Notes: generated from the letters alone by a model not told the origin. A DNA stretch of 64,000 bases from Pseudoalteromonas luteoviolacea B = ATCC 29581 (GCA_000333235.1 CAPN01000054.1:1-64000); one strand, 5' to 3'; positions 35,601 to 45,105 are shown, counted from the stretch's first letter. A program made the numbers and translations.

Positions 35601-36585
35601 ATTTAGTTGGCCTTTAGCATTTTTATTGTTGCCTTTGCCTTGGATTATCGCATTAATCAAACCAACACCGGTTAAACAACCTCTCAAATTGCGAATGCCG
35701 AGTTACGCAACGATTGCAGCTAATGGCAGTATTAACGGCAAACAAAAACGCTATCTAAGCCCATTGGAAAGTTTAGTTTGGCTTGCTTTAATCGCGGCAT
35801 TAGCTAACCCCACCTATCTCGATGATCCTATTGCCTTGCCTAGCGAAGGCCGTGACATCATGTTGGCCGTTGACCTCTCCTATTCCATGACTGAAGAAGA
35901 TATGGCTTATCAAGGAGGGTATGTTGATAGACTCTCTGTAGTTAAAGTGGTGCTGAGCGAATTTATTGAAAAGCGTCAAGGCGACCGACTTGGCCTTATT
36001 CTCTTTGGTGACACTGCATTTTTACAAACACCGCTCACGCGGGATTTAAATACAGTAAGTCAAATGCTCAGCGAATCGCAAATTGGGTTAGTCGGCAAAG
36101 CAACCGCCATCGGCGACGCGATTGGCCTTGCAGTGAAACGGTTTGAACAAAAAGAAAAAAGTAACCGCATCTTAATTTTGCTGACCGATGGCCAGAATAC
36201 GTCAGGAAATTTGCAGCCTGATGAAGCATTAGTATTAGCCCGCGATGCAGGGATCAAGGTCTATACCGTGGGCGTTGGTTCGGATGGACGTGGAGGATTC
36301 AGTTTATTTGGTATGGGAGGCATAAGTAGCGGCAGTAGTATTGACGAAAACACACTAAAACACATTGCCAGTGAAACTGGAGGCCTTTATTTTCGCGCTA
36401 AAGATGTTAAAGGACTGCAGCAAATCTATACCGAACTCGATCAATTAGAGCCGATTAGTGACGAGCAACAAACATTTCGACCAACTCTCTCTTTGTTTTT
36501 CTGGCCATTGCTGTTTGCACTTAGCTTGACCTTATTGATTTTAGTCACACAACAAATGCGTATGTATGTAAGAGGTGACCGCTAA
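35593..36585 (+). CDS. BatA-type VWA-domain membrane protein
   Basis: The 330-residue protein has an N-terminal membrane part (about 5-80) and a von Willebrand A domain from about 87 to 290 with a complete MIDAS start, DLSYSM, and the later motifs TPLTRD and LLTDGQNTSG. A C-terminal membrane helix (about 302-322) follows. It resembles BatA of the Bacteroides aerotolerance operon. The start is a GTG at 35593 inside the previous gene, with a near-consensus AAGGAGGT Shine-Dalgarno 5 nt upstream. It overlaps the next gene by one base (TAATG). Confidence 0.9.
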   Translation: MFEFSWPLAFLLLPLPWIIALIKPTPVKQPLKLRMPSYATIAANGSINGKQKRYLSPLESLVWLALIAALANPTYLDDPIALPSEGRDIMLAVDLSYSMTEEDMAYQGGYVDRLSVVKVVLSEFIEKRQGDRLGLILFGDTAFLQTPLTRDLNTVSQMLSESQIGLVGKATAIGDAIGLAVKRFEQKEKSNRILILLTDGQNTSGNLQPDEALVLARDAGIKVYTVGVGSDGRGGFSLFGMGGISSGSSIDENTLKHIASETGGLYFRAKDVKGLQQIYTELDQLEPISDEQQTFRPTLSLFFWPLLFALSLTLLILVTQQMRMYVRGDR

Positions 36586-38513
36586 TGTCTACTTGGATAA
36601 TCGATTTCGTATTTTTGCGTCCTTGGGTTCTTTGGCTATTGATCCCGTGGGCAATCGTTACCCTTCTGCAATTGATAAAACGAAAAAATGCCAAAATAGA
36701 AACCCTGATTGCACCACATTTGTCTCGTTTCGTGCTGGATTCGGAACACACGCAAAGTCGTACTCATACATCATGGCTCATGAGTGCATTCTTAGCACTA
36801 GCCATTCTTGCAGCGTCAGGTCCGAGTGTGGAAAAACAAGAGGTACCTGTGTTCCAAGCGAAGCAAGCCCGTGTGGTATTAGTTGATTTATCGTATTCGA
36901 TGTACGCCACTGACATAGCTCCAAATCGCCTTACGCAAATGCGTTTTAAACTGATGGACTTAGTCAAATCGTTTAAAGAAGGTGATACCGCGCTTGTTGC
37001 CTACGCTGGTGACGCTTTTACGATTTCCCCGTTAACAAATGATGCTGCAACGCTCGAAAATTTAGTTCCAAGTCTTAGTCCTGAAATTATGCCTAGTAAA
37101 GGTGCAAACTTAATTGCAGGCATTGAACAAGCTATCTCTTTGCTAGAGCAGGCTAAATACTTACAAGGTGACATTATTTTAGTCACTGACGATGTAGAAC
37201 CGGAAGAGATCACGACCATAAAAGGGCTCGTCGCCAATTCTCAATATCATTTAAGTGTGTATGCCATTGGCACAAGCGAAGGCGCTCCAATTGCCCTGCC
37301 CGACGGAGGTTTTTTAAAAGATCGCTTTGGTCAAATTGTCGTGCCTAAATTGAATGTTGAACTACTACAAAACTTAGTGTCGAGTGAAGGGAAATTCGTT
37401 ACTTATACGCCCACCTCGAATGACATCAAACGCTTTAAACCGTCACTTCGCGAAATAGAGCTAAACACTCAATCAAACGAAAAAGTAATGTGGCGTATTG
37501 ACGCTGGTGTATATTTGTTAATGCTCTTGGTGCCAATGGTGCTGTTTTTATTTCGAAAGAATGCACTCCATCTAAGTGTTCTGTTAATCTTGTTTGCGCC
37601 GCTAGAAAAGCCTCAAGCCCTTGAGGTGCCCAATTGGTTTAAAAACAATGATCAACGCGCACTTGACGCCTATCAAAACAATAATTTTAGCCAAGCGCTT
37701 CAAGCAGATGACCCACTACTTAAGGGTGCCGCGCTATACAAACAAGGCCAATTCAAAGAAGCTGCGGACCAATTTTCAACTGTGGATTCAAGCGAAGGTC
37801 ACTATAATTATGGCAATGCTCTCGCTCAGCTTGGTCAATTAGATGAAGCAATATCAGCGTATGAACGCGCGCTCGATAAAAATCCAGCATTGCGCCAAGC
37901 ACAAGAAAACAAACAGCTCCTTGAACAGCTAAAACAACAGCAAGAACAACAAGATCAGCAAGGAGAGCAAGACCCCTCTGGTGATAACGCTCAACAAAAT
38001 GAGCAATCAGAGCAAGCACAATCTTCGGATGAACAGGGCAAATCCCAATCGAAAGAGAGGCAATCTGAAGACCAACAACCATCTAAAGACCAACAAAATG
38101 GTGAGCAAGGCCAATCTGAGCAACAAGATCAACCTTCATCGAGCGATAGTCAAAACACTCAAAATAATCAACCTGATAATGCAGCTAACGCTGAGCAGTC
38201 AAAAGAAAAAGCCGATAGCCAATCAGCACAGCAAGCGTCTGAGGATCCTCAACAAAAAGCCGATATGACCAAACAAACTGCGCAAGAGCAGCAAGACTCG
38301 AATAATGAGCAAATGGCGCAAAATCAACAACCGCTAAGTCAACTCGACGCTCGACCTCTTACGCCAGAAGAGCGAGAAAAAGCAGAGAAAATAAAACATT
38401 TACTCAGAAAAGTGCCGGATGATCCTGCTATTTTGCTGCGCAATAAAATGCAACTCGAAGCACAAAAACGTGGCCAACAACGTTATCCTACAGGAGTAGA
38501 AAAATCATGGTAG
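36585..38513 (+). CDS. BatB/BatC-type VWA-TPR protein with Gln-rich tail
   Basis: The 642-residue protein opens with two membrane segments, then a VWA domain with MIDAS DLSYSM (about 100-105) and later TDDVEPEE, then more membrane helices near 305-345. Tetratricopeptide-like repeats follow at about 360-445 (KGAALYKQGQFKEAADQF, YNYGNALAQLGQLDEAISAYERAL). From about 450 to 590 the sequence is almost only Gln, Glu, Ser, Asp, Asn and Lys, a disordered tail. The last 40 residues (LTPEEREKAEKIKHLLRKVPDDPAILLRNK) are ordered again and conserved in the family. This is the fused BatB+BatC layout. It starts on the previous stop codon and overlaps batD by 7 bp. Confidence 0.9.
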   Translation: MSTWIIDFVFLRPWVLWLLIPWAIVTLLQLIKRKNAKIETLIAPHLSRFVLDSEHTQSRTHTSWLMSAFLALAILAASGPSVEKQEVPVFQAKQARVVLVDLSYSMYATDIAPNRLTQMRFKLMDLVKSFKEGDTALVAYAGDAFTISPLTNDAATLENLVPSLSPEIMPSKGANLIAGIEQAISLLEQAKYLQGDIILVTDDVEPEEITTIKGLVANSQYHLSVYAIGTSEGAPIALPDGGFLKDRFGQIVVPKLNVELLQNLVSSEGKFVTYTPTSNDIKRFKPSLREIELNTQSNEKVMWRIDAGVYLLMLLVPMVLFLFRKNALHLSVLLILFAPLEKPQALEVPNWFKNNDQRALDAYQNNNFSQALQADDPLLKGAALYKQGQFKEAADQFSTVDSSEGHYNYGNALAQLGQLDEAISAYERALDKNPALRQAQENKQLLEQLKQQQEQQDQQGEQDPSGDNAQQNEQSEQAQSSDEQGKSQSKERQSEDQQPSKDQQNGEQGQSEQQDQPSSSDSQNTQNNQPDNAANAEQSKEKADSQSAQQASEDPQQKADMTKQTAQEQQDSNNEQMAQNQQPLSQLDARPLTPEEREKAEKIKHLLRKVPDDPAILLRNKMQLEAQKRGQQRYPTGVEKSW

Positions 38514-40150
38514 TACGATTTTTATGTGGTCTTTTACTGTTGGCCATTAGCCATAATGCATTGGCTATTGACAAACTGACGGCGAGCGTCGATAAAAACC
38601 CCGTCTTAGTAGGGGAATATTTCACCTTAACAATCGAAGCGGATGGCAAAGTCAGCGGTGAATCACCGGATACCCGAGCGCTTGCGAAACGCTTTTCTGT
38701 CGGACCGATAGGCACAAGTTCGCGTACCAGCATTGTGAATGGCAGTGTAAGCAGCAGTACCACATGGCAAATGCAGGTGATGGCCCGTCGCGCCGGAAAA
38801 ATCGAAATCCCATCATTTACTGTGGCAGGTGCAACATCGGATCCCATCACCCTAAACGTCGTTGAACGCGAACAAGATGGTAATCTGCAAAATGACGTGT
38901 TCATTAAAGTCGAATTACAACAAGATCCACTCTATGTTCAGCAAGCTGCTTTATATACTGTAAAGCTTTATGTCGGAAAGGAATTGCTCGATGGTCAACT
39001 GAGTGCACCTGAACTGACAGACGCCCAATTTACGTTAATCGGAAAACAGAAAGAAGAGTACGAAATTGTTGATGGCCGTCGGTACTACGTGGTGACCCGT
39101 GAATACCTGATGCAACCGAATAAAAGCGGTTTGTTTACGATAGACGGCCCAGTATTTAATGGACAAGTCCGCGAAGGCTATAGACGCATGGCGCTCAGTG
39201 CTGTCGGTGAAAACATCGACATCGACGTTAAACCAATCGCAGAAAACTTCCCAGGTAGCTGGCTCCCCTCAGAACTTGTGCATTTAGGGGAAGAGTGGCA
39301 ACCTAGTGAAACGCAAGTGACTGTTGGCACCCCAATCACTCGCACACTTACTTTAACGGCAAGTGGGGTTACGCAAGAACAACTTCCTGAAATTAATTTA
39401 CCTCAAGTTAATGGCATTCGAGCTTATCCTGATGACAGTGAACGCAAGCAAATCTCCCGTGATGGCCGTATTGTTTCGCAGTTAATTACCTCTATTGCGC
39501 TGCTCCCTCAGCAGCCTGGAACGTACACATTACCAGAAGTAAAAGTACCGTGGTTTAACACCAAAATGGGCCGTATAGAGTTTGCCGTACTGCCTGCAAA
39601 AACGCTCACGGTCGTTGCCGACCCGAATGCACCCATCGTGCCAACAGTGGCCACTCCTGCATTGGACGAACAAATTGATTCTGCACAAAGTAGCCAAAAT
39701 ATCAGTGCTGCTAATCAAAATCTCGAGTCACATTATTCTTGGTTAGATTTGGGCATGATGTCTTTTGGCTACGTATTATGGCTAATAACCTTAGGGTGGG
39801 TTTGGTTAACTCGTAACACAAAAAAAACGCAAGCAGCCGCTTCACCTTCTGCTCCGCGTATGAATGATATCAGCGCTCTAAATCATGCTGTAAAAGCACA
39901 AGATGGTAGCGCGTATTTTCGTGCACTTAACGACTACCTGCAAAGTTACGACTTAACTTTAGCATTGTGGCTCGAGCGCGATACCAATGACGCCCTTAAG
40001 CATGCCATTGGCACATTAGAAGCATCATTATACAGCGATAAAGCAACCAACGCAGACTTACCGGTATTGCATGCACTGGTAGTAAAAGCGCTCGAGAATA
40101 CAACGTATCAGAAAAAGAAAGATAAAAAACGCTTAAGTTCTCTTTATTGA
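38507..40150 (+). CDS. BatD-like protein
   Basis: The 547-residue protein has a signal peptide (VRFLCGLLLLAISHNALA) and the BatD family start DKLTASVDKNPVLVGEYFTLTIEADG. It consists of several Ig-like beta domains (about 20-400), for example FTIDGPVFNGQVREGYR and GTYTLPEVKVPWFNTKMGRIEF. A membrane helix lies near 418-436 and a cytoplasmic helical tail follows. BatD acts at the periplasmic face with BatA/BatB. The start overlaps the TPR-VWA gene by 7 bp, with GGAG upstream. It closes the MoxR/Bat run; the sigma factor follows after 35 bp. Confidence 0.88.
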   Translation: MVVRFLCGLLLLAISHNALAIDKLTASVDKNPVLVGEYFTLTIEADGKVSGESPDTRALAKRFSVGPIGTSSRTSIVNGSVSSSTTWQMQVMARRAGKIEIPSFTVAGATSDPITLNVVEREQDGNLQNDVFIKVELQQDPLYVQQAALYTVKLYVGKELLDGQLSAPELTDAQFTLIGKQKEEYEIVDGRRYYVVTREYLMQPNKSGLFTIDGPVFNGQVREGYRRMALSAVGENIDIDVKPIAENFPGSWLPSELVHLGEEWQPSETQVTVGTPITRTLTLTASGVTQEQLPEINLPQVNGIRAYPDDSERKQISRDGRIVSQLITSIALLPQQPGTYTLPEVKVPWFNTKMGRIEFAVLPAKTLTVVADPNAPIVPTVATPALDEQIDSAQSSQNISAANQNLESHYSWLDLGMMSFGYVLWLITLGWVWLTRNTKKTQAAASPSAPRMNDISALNHAVKAQDGSAYFRALNDYLQSYDLTLALWLERDTNDALKHAIGTLEASLYSDKATNADLPVLHALVVKALENTTYQKKKDKKRLSSLY

Positions 40151-40185
40151 TGAAAGAAAAATAACGAAACGAAGGTCTAACTGTT

Positions 40186-40707
40186 ATGACCAAAAAACAA
40201 CAACGTTACGAGCTGATAGTGAAAACCTATCATGCCGAGCTGTATCGTTTTGCATACTGGCTAAGTGGCGACGCTACTGTAGCAGAAGACCTAGTCCAAG
40301 AGACCTTTCTTCGCGCTTGGCGTTCGTTAGAAAGCTTGCAAGATGAGAAAGCCATTAAGCCTTGGCTTATTACCATAGTGCGTCGCGAAAATGCGCGGCG
40401 CTTTGAACGAAAACAATTTGATTATGCGGACGTAGAGCAAGACACGCTTGAGGATAAACAGCAATTTTCATTGGATGATGAAATGGATCAAGTGATGATC
40501 CAGCGTCATATCAATCAATTAGAGCCTGACTATCGAGAACCTTTATTGTTACAGGTTGTAATGGGCTGTTCAGGTGATGAAATTGCTCAAATGTTATCGC
40601 TAAACAAGAACACGGTGATGACCCGACTGTTTCGAGCTAGAAATCAGCTTAAAGAGGCATTAATGAACGTTAAAACGACAGTAAGAGGAGCCAAATCAGA
40701 TGGATGA
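40186..40707 (+). CDS. ECF-family RNA polymerase sigma factor
   Basis: The 173-residue protein has sigma-70 region 2 (about 12-75, with DLVQETFLRAWRSLESL and AIKPWLITIVRRENARRFERK) and region 4 (about 115-165, YREPLLLQVVMGCSGDEIAQML then LSLNKNTVMTRLFRARNQL). A linker rich in acidic residues joins them. It is followed by, and overlaps by 8 bp, a DUF3379 gene that is probably its anti-sigma factor. AAGG lies upstream of the ATG. It lies 35 bp after batD, so it may be co-transcribed with the MoxR/Bat operon. The regulon is unknown. Confidence 0.92.
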   Translation: MTKKQQRYELIVKTYHAELYRFAYWLSGDATVAEDLVQETFLRAWRSLESLQDEKAIKPWLITIVRRENARRFERKQFDYADVEQDTLEDKQQFSLDDEMDQVMIQRHINQLEPDYREPLLLQVVMGCSGDEIAQMLSLNKNTVMTRLFRARNQLKEALMNVKTTVRGAKSDG

Positions 40708-41437
40708 ATTAGAATTTCGTCGCCGTCTATTCGCCGATCCGACTGATCCGGACGTTCGAGATGCCGCAACACAAAATCCTGACTGGCAAGCCCTATTAGA
40801 TGACACCTTGCAATTTGAGCGAGCACTGCACGCCACGTTAGAGGTTCCAATTCCAAATGGACTGGCAGAGCGAATTATTTCACACACGGAACAACAATCC
40901 CATGATACGTCATCGACACCTATAACCAATGAGCACGTTGTGGTTGCACACAAATTCCGCCGACACTTCGGGCCTTTTGCGATGGCTGCATCAATCTTGT
41001 TGGCCTCATTGGTGTATTTTTTATCCAGTTCACCAACTGCGGTGCACGCAAATGAATATGCCTTCGAACATGTCTATCATGAACTAAAAGCATTTGAACT
41101 CGAAGATGAAGTGCCTCTGCAAACGGTAAATGAGAAATTGGCTACCTTGGGTGCAAAGTTAGAATACTTGCCTGGTAAAGTAACCTATGCGACGTTTTGT
41201 AATTATTTAGGTAAACGCAGTTTGCATCTTATTTATCAAAGCGACAGTGGGCCTGTAACCGTGTTTGTAGTGCCACGTAAAGAAAGCTTTCAAGAAACGA
41301 GCCGTCAGTTTTTTGATGAACGTTTTAGTGGCCTAATTAACCCACTTGAAAAAGCCGATCTCATCTTAGTCGCAAATCTTAACACCCCTATTGAACATTT
41401 CGCTGACCGTTTCACAACGCATATGACCTGGTTATAA
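40700..41437 (+). CDS. DUF3379 membrane protein, probable anti-sigma factor
   Basis: The 245-residue protein matches DUF3379. The N-terminal cytoplasmic part (about 1-90) starts MDELEFRRRLFADPTDPD, a single membrane helix follows (about 94-113, PFAMAASILLASLVYFLSS), and a periplasmic domain carries KLEYLPGKVTYATFCNYLGKRSLHLIY. The topology, the position right after an ECF sigma gene with an 8-bp overlap, and the GAGGAG ribosome-binding site suggest an anti-sigma partner. That role is inference from context; DUF3379 has no established activity that I know. Confidence 0.82.
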   Translation: MDELEFRRRLFADPTDPDVRDAATQNPDWQALLDDTLQFERALHATLEVPIPNGLAERIISHTEQQSHDTSSTPITNEHVVVAHKFRRHFGPFAMAASILLASLVYFLSSSPTAVHANEYAFEHVYHELKAFELEDEVPLQTVNEKLATLGAKLEYLPGKVTYATFCNYLGKRSLHLIYQSDSGPVTVFVVPRKESFQETSRQFFDERFSGLINPLEKADLILVANLNTPIEHFADRFTTHMTWL

Positions 41438-41459
41438 CGCTTACGATTGTGTTCAATCT

Positions 41460-41485
41460 AAGTGCTCACTCCTTCGTGAGCACTT
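41460..41485 (+). terminator. Terminator of the moxR-bat-sigma operon
   Basis: A perfect 10-bp stem aagtgctcac/gtgagcactt has a TCCTTC loop. It lies 22 nt after the DUF3379 stop. The U-tract is poor (gtgattcg), so efficiency is uncertain. Confidence 0.65.
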
Positions 41486-41585
41486 GTGATTCGTCGCATT
41501 CCCCCCATATTTAATCCCAAATACACGTGTACTCTGTTCCTGATTTCATTAGAATGTGGACAGTTTATTTTATCCGAGGATAGCT

Positions 41586-42452
41586 ATGAAAAAGCTGATT
41601 ACTGTATTGTCATTATTGACCTTTCTATTCGCTACAAGTTTCGATGCGTTTGCCGCAAAGAAGTTTGGAAGTAAAAAGAAAACGGGCAAAACTCAACAAA
41701 CCGCCACTGCACAACCAAAACAACAAGTGGACACCAAGTCTTTACCTGCTAAAACCGCGACAGCTGGATCGTCCAAAAAAGGCATTATGGCGGGTGTATT
41801 AGGTGGTTTATTAGCCGGTGGTTTAATTGCCGCCATGCTGGGTGATGATTTTGAAGGGTTTCAATTCTTAGAAATGATCTTACTAGCCGTGGTTGCTTTT
41901 GTTGTATTTAAATTAATTAAGGGCATGCTCGCAAGACGTCAACAACCACACTACGCTGGTGCGTCACCTTATCAACAAGCCCCGTCACAACCTTATCAAG
42001 CACCAACACAACCTCAGCCATTTACCTCTGCTCAACCTAATTTTGGTGCAACCGTAAGTGAAAGCGTGCCTTTTAATATACCAAAAGATTTTGACCTCAA
42101 TGGGTTCTTACGTGGTGCAGAAAATCATTACCGCACAGTACAAAAAGCATGGAATGAAAATGACCTTGCTACAGTGAGTGAATATTTAAGCCCTGAGTTA
42201 ATTGAAGAATTTAAAGCTGAACGTGCAGAGCAAGGTAACATTGCAAACGAAACCTTGTTCCTAAGTGCAGAAGCGGTGCGTGCTGATGTTACTGCAACTG
42301 CGTGGGAAATCAGTGTTATGTTCCGTGGTAAATACCGTGACCAAATCGAAAACGTTGAACAACCGATCCACGAGATCTGGCATTTAGAGCGTAACAATAC
42401 GCCAAATGCACCTTGGTTAATTGTTGGTGTGGAAGATTTAACCGCAGAATAA
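41586..42452 (+). CDS. Tim44-like domain protein
   Basis: The 288-residue product starts at ATG 41586, with GAGG 8 nt upstream. It has a signal-like N-terminus (KKLITVLSLLTFLFATSFDAFAAK), a basic low-complexity stretch rich in Lys, Thr and Gln (about 30-65), and Gly-rich membrane segments (GIMAGVLGGLLAGGLIAAMLG and ILLAVVAFVVFKLI). A Pro/Gln-rich linker leads to a C-terminal Tim44/TIM44-like domain (about 165-288, FLRGAENHYRTVQKAWNENDLATVSEYLSPELIEEF). The bacterial family is membrane-anchored with unknown function. The gene stands alone. Confidence 0.87.
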   Translation: MKKLITVLSLLTFLFATSFDAFAAKKFGSKKKTGKTQQTATAQPKQQVDTKSLPAKTATAGSSKKGIMAGVLGGLLAGGLIAAMLGDDFEGFQFLEMILLAVVAFVVFKLIKGMLARRQQPHYAGASPYQQAPSQPYQAPTQPQPFTSAQPNFGATVSESVPFNIPKDFDLNGFLRGAENHYRTVQKAWNENDLATVSEYLSPELIEEFKAERAEQGNIANETLFLSAEAVRADVTATAWEISVMFRGKYRDQIENVEQPIHEIWHLERNNTPNAPWLIVGVEDLTAE

Positions 42453-42453
42453 A

Positions 42454-42506
42454 AACACGGCCTTCGTGTTATAGGAATAATTATTATAAAGGGGCATTCG
42501 TGCCCC
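42454..42506 (+). terminator. Two hairpins after the Tim44-like gene
   Basis: aacacg/cgtgtt (42454-42470) lies right after the stop codon, and ggggca-TTCG-tgcccc (42491-42506) lies 20 nt further. Neither has a good U-tract. Together they may terminate or protect the transcript. Confidence 0.45.
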
Positions 42507-42608
42507 GATATACTCGACCTTCAAATAAATTGGTTACATGCCCAAACAACTTGTACCGATAGCAGATTTATTTTAGTCTTTTGTAAATTGACTTAAAGAT
42601 GATTTGCC

Positions 42609-43547
42609 ATGCGAAAGACACTCCCGGTCTATTTAACAGCAATGTTGCTTAGCTTTGCTTTAGACGCTGCTGATAGTGAAAAAAATACATCAGACAAAAT
42701 TATCGCGCTGAGTTTTGATGATTCTCCACGTGCTGCCAATGGCTATTTCAGCGGATCTGAGCGAGCAGACAAACTGCTAAAAGCATTTAAGCAGGCAGAT
42801 GTACCTCAAGTGGCCTTTTTTAGTGTAAGTGGTCACCTTAATGAAGAAGGCATTGCACGACTCTCGCGCTATAATGATGCTGGCCACATTATTGCCAATC
42901 ACAGTCACTCACATCCTGATATCAATTCGCTTACACTCGCTGAGTATAAAGCGGACGTGAAAAAAGCAGATACTCTTTTGCGCCAATTTTCAATGTTTAA
43001 GCCTTGGTATCGCTTTCCATACCTTCGTGAAGGAGATACGTTACAAAAGCGAGATGGTATGCGGCAGTTTTTAACATCAGAAAATTATTTCAATGCGTAC
43101 ATCACCATCAATAATTATGACTGGTACATTGAAAACCTCTTTCAAGAAGCAATAAAATCGAAACCAAACTTAAATTTCGATGCGCTTAAATCTTTCTATA
43201 TTGATACCTTAATGGAAGGCATTAATTATTATCACCAACTTGCTTTAGAGCAGCTTGGACGCGCACCGAAACACGTGCTATTGCTGCATGAAATGGATAT
43301 TACTGCGATGTTCATTGACGATTTAGTCACCGAGCTCAAAACCCAAGGTTGGAACGTGATCCCTATCAGTGATGCCTACAGCGATCCGATTGCACAGTAT
43401 GAAACGACACGGATCATGAAATACAATCCTGGTCGTATCGGTGAAATCGCCAAAGATAATAACTACAGCGGCTCCCTTTGGCACCACACCCTAAATGAAA
43501 CACATTTAAAAACTGAATTTGAAAAACGAGTCCTATCGGTACAATAA
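42609..43547 (+). CDS. Polysaccharide deacetylase family protein (NodB fold)
   Basis: The 312-residue protein has a signal peptide (RKTLPVYLTAMLLSFALDAA) and carbohydrate esterase family 4 motifs. Motif 1 is ALSFDDSP (about 32-39, DD as metal/catalytic pair), motif 2 is HSHSHPDI (about 98-105) and motif 3 is RFPYLREGD (about 138-146). The C-terminal part has LLLHEMDITAMF, a variant of the last family motif. It probably removes acetyl groups from an extracellular or cell-wall polysaccharide; the substrate is unknown. It is convergent with the AztD-like gene and shares a terminator region. Confidence 0.88.
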   Translation: MRKTLPVYLTAMLLSFALDAADSEKNTSDKIIALSFDDSPRAANGYFSGSERADKLLKAFKQADVPQVAFFSVSGHLNEEGIARLSRYNDAGHIIANHSHSHPDINSLTLAEYKADVKKADTLLRQFSMFKPWYRFPYLREGDTLQKRDGMRQFLTSENYFNAYITINNYDWYIENLFQEAIKSKPNLNFDALKSFYIDTLMEGINYYHQLALEQLGRAPKHVLLLHEMDITAMFIDDLVTELKTQGWNVIPISDAYSDPIAQYETTRIMKYNPGRIGEIAKDNNYSGSLWHHTLNETHLKTEFEKRVLSVQ

Positions 43548-43548
43548 A

Positions 43549-43575
43549 AAAGGCCAGTCAAGTTGACTGGCCTTT
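43549..43575. terminator. Bidirectional terminator between convergent genes
   Basis: A perfect 12-bp stem aaaggccagtca/tgactggccttt has a 3-nt loop. On the minus strand TTTTTT follows; on the plus strand only TTTG. It serves the deacetylase gene and the AztD-like gene. Confidence 0.88.
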
Positions 43576-43640
43576 GCACACACAACATGATGTTTATACC
43601 AACACGAAATACCAATGAATTCATGTTGGCTTAACTCGTT

Positions 43641-45005
43641 TTAATCTTCGAGGTGAGCAATGCCTAACCACGCAATACTGTTTGGTGCAAAAGGAAGCTC
43701 GATGTCACCAAGTAGTTCGCCACTTTGAATATCTAAGGTTAATACGTGTTTCGACAGTGGATCGGCAATATAAACGTGATTATCTTGTTTCGACTTTGCC
43801 ATCGTAAACATTTCACCTTCACCTAGCGTGTTAACATCTTTATTGGTTATATCAATGCGTTGCTTAAATTCCCAGTGAACATGACCATCGTGAGTGTGAG
43901 GCTCAAGCACCGTTAAATAGCCTCTATTATCAAGCAACATAAAGTGGCCACCATCCAAGCTAAACTCATACGCGACTGGTGTCGCGCCTTCAATTGGCTG
44001 CCAATCGACCTTTGCCATTTCATTTTCGCGTGGGTTAATTGCAAGCAAATGCACGCTGCCCGTTGCTCTATCACGCGCAACACCAAAGAATGTATTTGCA
44101 TCATCATGACCATATAAGCTGCCAATACGTAGCCCTGCTATTTCACTACTATTCACTGTTTTCTTAGCATCGATATGACCATCATGAATATGCGCTAGTA
44201 ACACCCCATCACGACAGCCAAAACTAACATACTCAGTATTTTGCGCAGCGCCATGTAAGTCTGGGCAAGTAAGCGCTAAAATGCCTTCTTCATCAAAATG
44301 GTCATCATGCGCATGATATACTGCAATTTGATCCGGTAAAATTTTCGCGTTTGATGTGCTCAGTTCATCTGAGCGACGTAGCGACACGAAGACATATTCA
44401 CCATGAGCTTTAGCCACACCATGCATGTTCATATCAAAATCCAAACGCGCTTTTACTTTATTATTTGCAATGCTCGCATCATCAACAAGTTCAACCGCAG
44501 CATACGTACCGGTATCAGCATTACCGTCATAAAAAATGACGGTTTTTTCACCCGAATGGGAAATATGAGTAGGTGCACTTCCTGTCAATTCAAAGCCTAA
44601 TTGACTCGGCGCTTGTTTATATGGGTGCAAATGATCGCCGTGATCTTCTTGCCAGAGTCCACCATCAATAAAGCTCACTTTATCGTTATTTCTATCCGCT
44701 AAAAGGGCATAACGCGCTCCTGCTGAAGCGGTTAAACGTAATGAATTACTACTCAATGTGAATGATTCTAATAACGAGTTTTCATCGAGAGAATAAACGT
44801 GCGCTTCACTTTGATCGGCTGCTAATACGATTAAACGACCTTTCGATTCAATTTCATCACCATGATTGTGATCTTTGCCTGTATTTTGATCAGGTTGAGT
44901 AATCGGTGTTTTTTCAACTACCGTAGACTCTAAGTCACCACAACCAGTGATGAGTAATCCACTCAACGCAACAGACAAACAATTTAATGGGAAACGTGAC
45001 TTCAT
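43641..45005 (-). CDS. His-rich beta-propeller lipoprotein, AztD-like zinc chaperone
   Basis: The 454-residue protein has a lipoprotein signal with lipobox LITGC (Cys22), then a His/Asp-rich segment KDHNHGDE. A beta-propeller of about seven repeats follows, each with a pattern like the LAADQSEAHVYSLDENSL start. Several His clusters line the propeller: HGDHLHP, HAHDDHFDEE, AHIHDGH and HTHDGHVH. This matches the AztD-type periplasmic zinc metallochaperone family. No aztABC-type transporter is adjacent. It is divergent from a DUF1826 gene, and between them lies Zur-box-like sequence, so zinc-limitation control is likely. Zinc binding is inferred from the His clusters and family. Confidence 0.8.
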   Translation of the reverse strand: MKSRFPLNCLSVALSGLLITGCGDLESTVVEKTPITQPDQNTGKDHNHGDEIESKGRLIVLAADQSEAHVYSLDENSLLESFTLSSNSLRLTASAGARYALLADRNNDKVSFIDGGLWQEDHGDHLHPYKQAPSQLGFELTGSAPTHISHSGEKTVIFYDGNADTGTYAAVELVDDASIANNKVKARLDFDMNMHGVAKAHGEYVFVSLRRSDELSTSNAKILPDQIAVYHAHDDHFDEEGILALTCPDLHGAAQNTEYVSFGCRDGVLLAHIHDGHIDAKKTVNSSEIAGLRIGSLYGHDDANTFFGVARDRATGSVHLLAINPRENEMAKVDWQPIEGATPVAYEFSLDGGHFMLLDNRGYLTVLEPHTHDGHVHWEFKQRIDITNKDVNTLGEGEMFTMAKSKQDNHVYIADPLSKHVLTLDIQSGELLGDIELPFAPNSIAWLGIAHLED

Positions 45006-45070
45006 AAATGTGGATCCTTTCAGACTTCAATTTTTTGCTTGATTATTTGGCCTTGCTAAAGCACAAAAAT

Positions 45071-45105
45071 GATATAACATATCAATTGTTACAATATAAC
45101 AAAAT
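45071..45105. promoter_or_regulatory. Zur-box-like sequences between AztD-like and DUF1826 genes
   Basis: tgttacaatataaca (45087-45101) matches the TGTTATA-n-TATAACA core of the gammaproteobacterial Zur box at nearly all positions. A second half-site tataacatatc (45073-45083) lies immediately upstream. The cluster is 66-100 bp before the AztD-like start and 40-75 bp before the DUF1826 start, so it can serve both promoters. Confidence 0.7.
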
